Shown here in pieces: positions 63,326 through 64,000 of a DNA stretch of 64,000 nt. How positions within the stretch are numbered: the stretch's first letter is position 1; every line of letters starts with the position of its first letter. The DNA lies in NCBI RefSeq assembly GCF_019977355.1, contig NZ_AP024655.1, forward strand, positions 496,001-560,000. Direction: 5' to 3'. The notes under the pieces were generated by a model, which was given only the letters and a program-made list of their open reading frames with translations, made no database searches and was not told the origin of the DNA. Position numbers and translations under genes: made by a program. Source of the DNA: Arthrobacter sp. NicSoilB8 (GTDB lineage Bacteria; Actinomycetota; Actinomycetes; Actinomycetales; Micrococcaceae).

Positions 63326-64000
63326 TTACTTCTGGGCGGGGATGGCTGCTGTGGCGCGGTCGCGCAGCACTTCCTGGATGCCGGCGATTGCCGGTTCGTT
63401 CTGGAGGGAGGTGGTGTCGCCCAGCGTCGTTCCCTCGAAGAGCTGGGTCAGCAGCCGGCGCATGATCTTGCCGCTGCGGGTCTTGGGCACATCGGGGACG
63501 ACGACGACGTCGCGCGGTTTCGCGATCGGGCCGATCGCCTTCGCGACGTGCGCCTTCAGGACGCCGTGGATGTCGGCGGTGACCGCCGAATCCTTGAGAA
63601 CCACGAACGCGACGATCGCGTGGCCGGTCTTCGGGTCCGCGACGGGGCACACCCCGGCCTCCACCACGTCCGGATGGGCGACGAGCGCCGACTCGATCTC
63701 GATCGTGGAGAGCAGGTGTCCGGAGACGTTGAGCGTGTCGTCCACCCGCCCGAGGATCCAGATGTCGCCGTCGTCGTCATACTTGGCGCCGTCACCGGCG
63801 AGGAACCAGCCCTGCGCCGCGAACTGGCGCCAGTACGAATCGAAGTAGCGGCGCGGGTTACCCCACACCGTCCGCGCGATCGCGGGCCCGGGAGCGTCCA
63901 CCACGATGAACCCCTGGATGCCCGGCGGCACGGTGTTGCCGGCCTCGTCCACGATCCGGGTGCTGACGCCGGGCAGCGGCCGGGCGGCGCAGCCGGGCTT
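63326..64000 (-). CDS. acsA: acetyl-CoA synthetase, C-terminal part (gene cut by window edge)
   Basis: The frame runs to the window end with no start; the codon at 63952 is an internal Val. About 224 residues are visible. GWFLAGDGAKYDDDGDIWILGRVDDTLNVSGH is the hinge region of acetyl-CoA synthetase, named by its core GRVDDTLNVSGH; the acetylatable catalytic Lys is in [28 protein letters not shown] is also typical. It makes acetyl-CoA from acetate and ATP. It is a true Acs type, unlike the longer-diverged ligase at 41852. It ends nine bases before the sfnG start. Confidence 0.92.
   Translation of the reverse strand, partial: KPGCAARPLPGVSTRIVDEAGNTVPPGIQGFIVVDAPGPAIARTVWGNPRRYFDSYWRQFAAQGWFLAGDGAKYDDDGDIWILGRVDDTLNVSGHLLSTIEIESALVAHPDVVEAGVCPVADPKTGHAIVAFVVLKDSAVTADIHGVLKAHVAKAIGPIAKPRDVVVVPDVPKTRSGKIMRRLLTQLFEGTTLGDTTSLQNEPAIAGIQEVLRDRATAAIPAQK

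Overview
The window is chromosomal DNA from a high-GC actinobacterium, most likely Arthrobacter sensu lato (Arthrobacter/Pseudarthrobacter, Micrococcaceae). This rests on the GC-rich coding sequence, the fba-DUF3151 pair, GTG/TTG starts, promoters with only a TANNNT box and no leader, and familiar Micrococcaceae proteins. I see no rRNA, tRNA, CRISPR array, prophage or insertion sequence.

Region 1 (1-11.3 kb) holds mixed metabolism: a zinc alcohol dehydrogenase, a 3-hydroxyacyl-CoA dehydrogenase, a two-component system divergent from a secreted HbpS/GlcG-like protein, a CoA-transferase/thiolase operon divergent from an IclR regulator, a secreted double cupredoxin and nadE.

Region 2 (11.3-33.5 kb) is a large sugar-acid and glycoside island. 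It has two LacI regulators, two pairs of TIM-barrel isomerase plus Gfo/Idh/MocA dehydrogenase, a Dpp-type ABC transporter with a fused permease-ATPase, uxaC, uxuB, a beta-glucuronidase very like E. coli UidA, a UidB-like symporter, mannonate dehydratase manD, and a gluconokinase-GH3 fusion. Four promoters in the island carry nearly the same LacI-type palindrome (core TGRCAAYCGSTTGNCA), which ties it together as one regulon for importing glucuronides, cleaving them and feeding the acid into the hexuronate pathway.

Region 3 (33.7-38 kb) has an FAD monooxygenase and then a tandem glycine riboswitch in front of a 63-aa ORF, a strong hairpin, a MetF-like protein and an amino-acid permease. Region 4 (38-43.7 kb, minus strand) is a five-gene operon: acyl-CoA ligase, E1 alpha, E1 beta, E2 with two E3-binding domains, and an acyl carrier protein.

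Region 5 (43.9-57.7 kb) contains housekeeping genes (pyrE, SpoU methyltransferase, fba, purA) mixed with accessory genes: GAF-ANTAR and STAS regulators, a Tat-anchored hydrolase, a HAD phosphatase, an AbiEi/DUF559-type gene flanked by inverted palindromic repeats, a MetE-like enzyme, a TfoX-like pseudogene, and ACC deaminase (acdS) divergent from a GntR regulator with a perfect 16-bp operator. Region 6 (57.8-64 kb) has a Val-Pro-Ala-rich secreted protein, an ECF sigma factor with a likely anti-sigma partner, and a sulfur cluster (CoA-binding protein, MetY, SfnG-like monooxygenase), ending in a truncated acetyl-CoA synthetase gene.

Several intergenic regions carry palindromic elements that recur within the window (5053/51708; 11161/33629; 48957/50026), suggesting REP-like repeat families in this genome.
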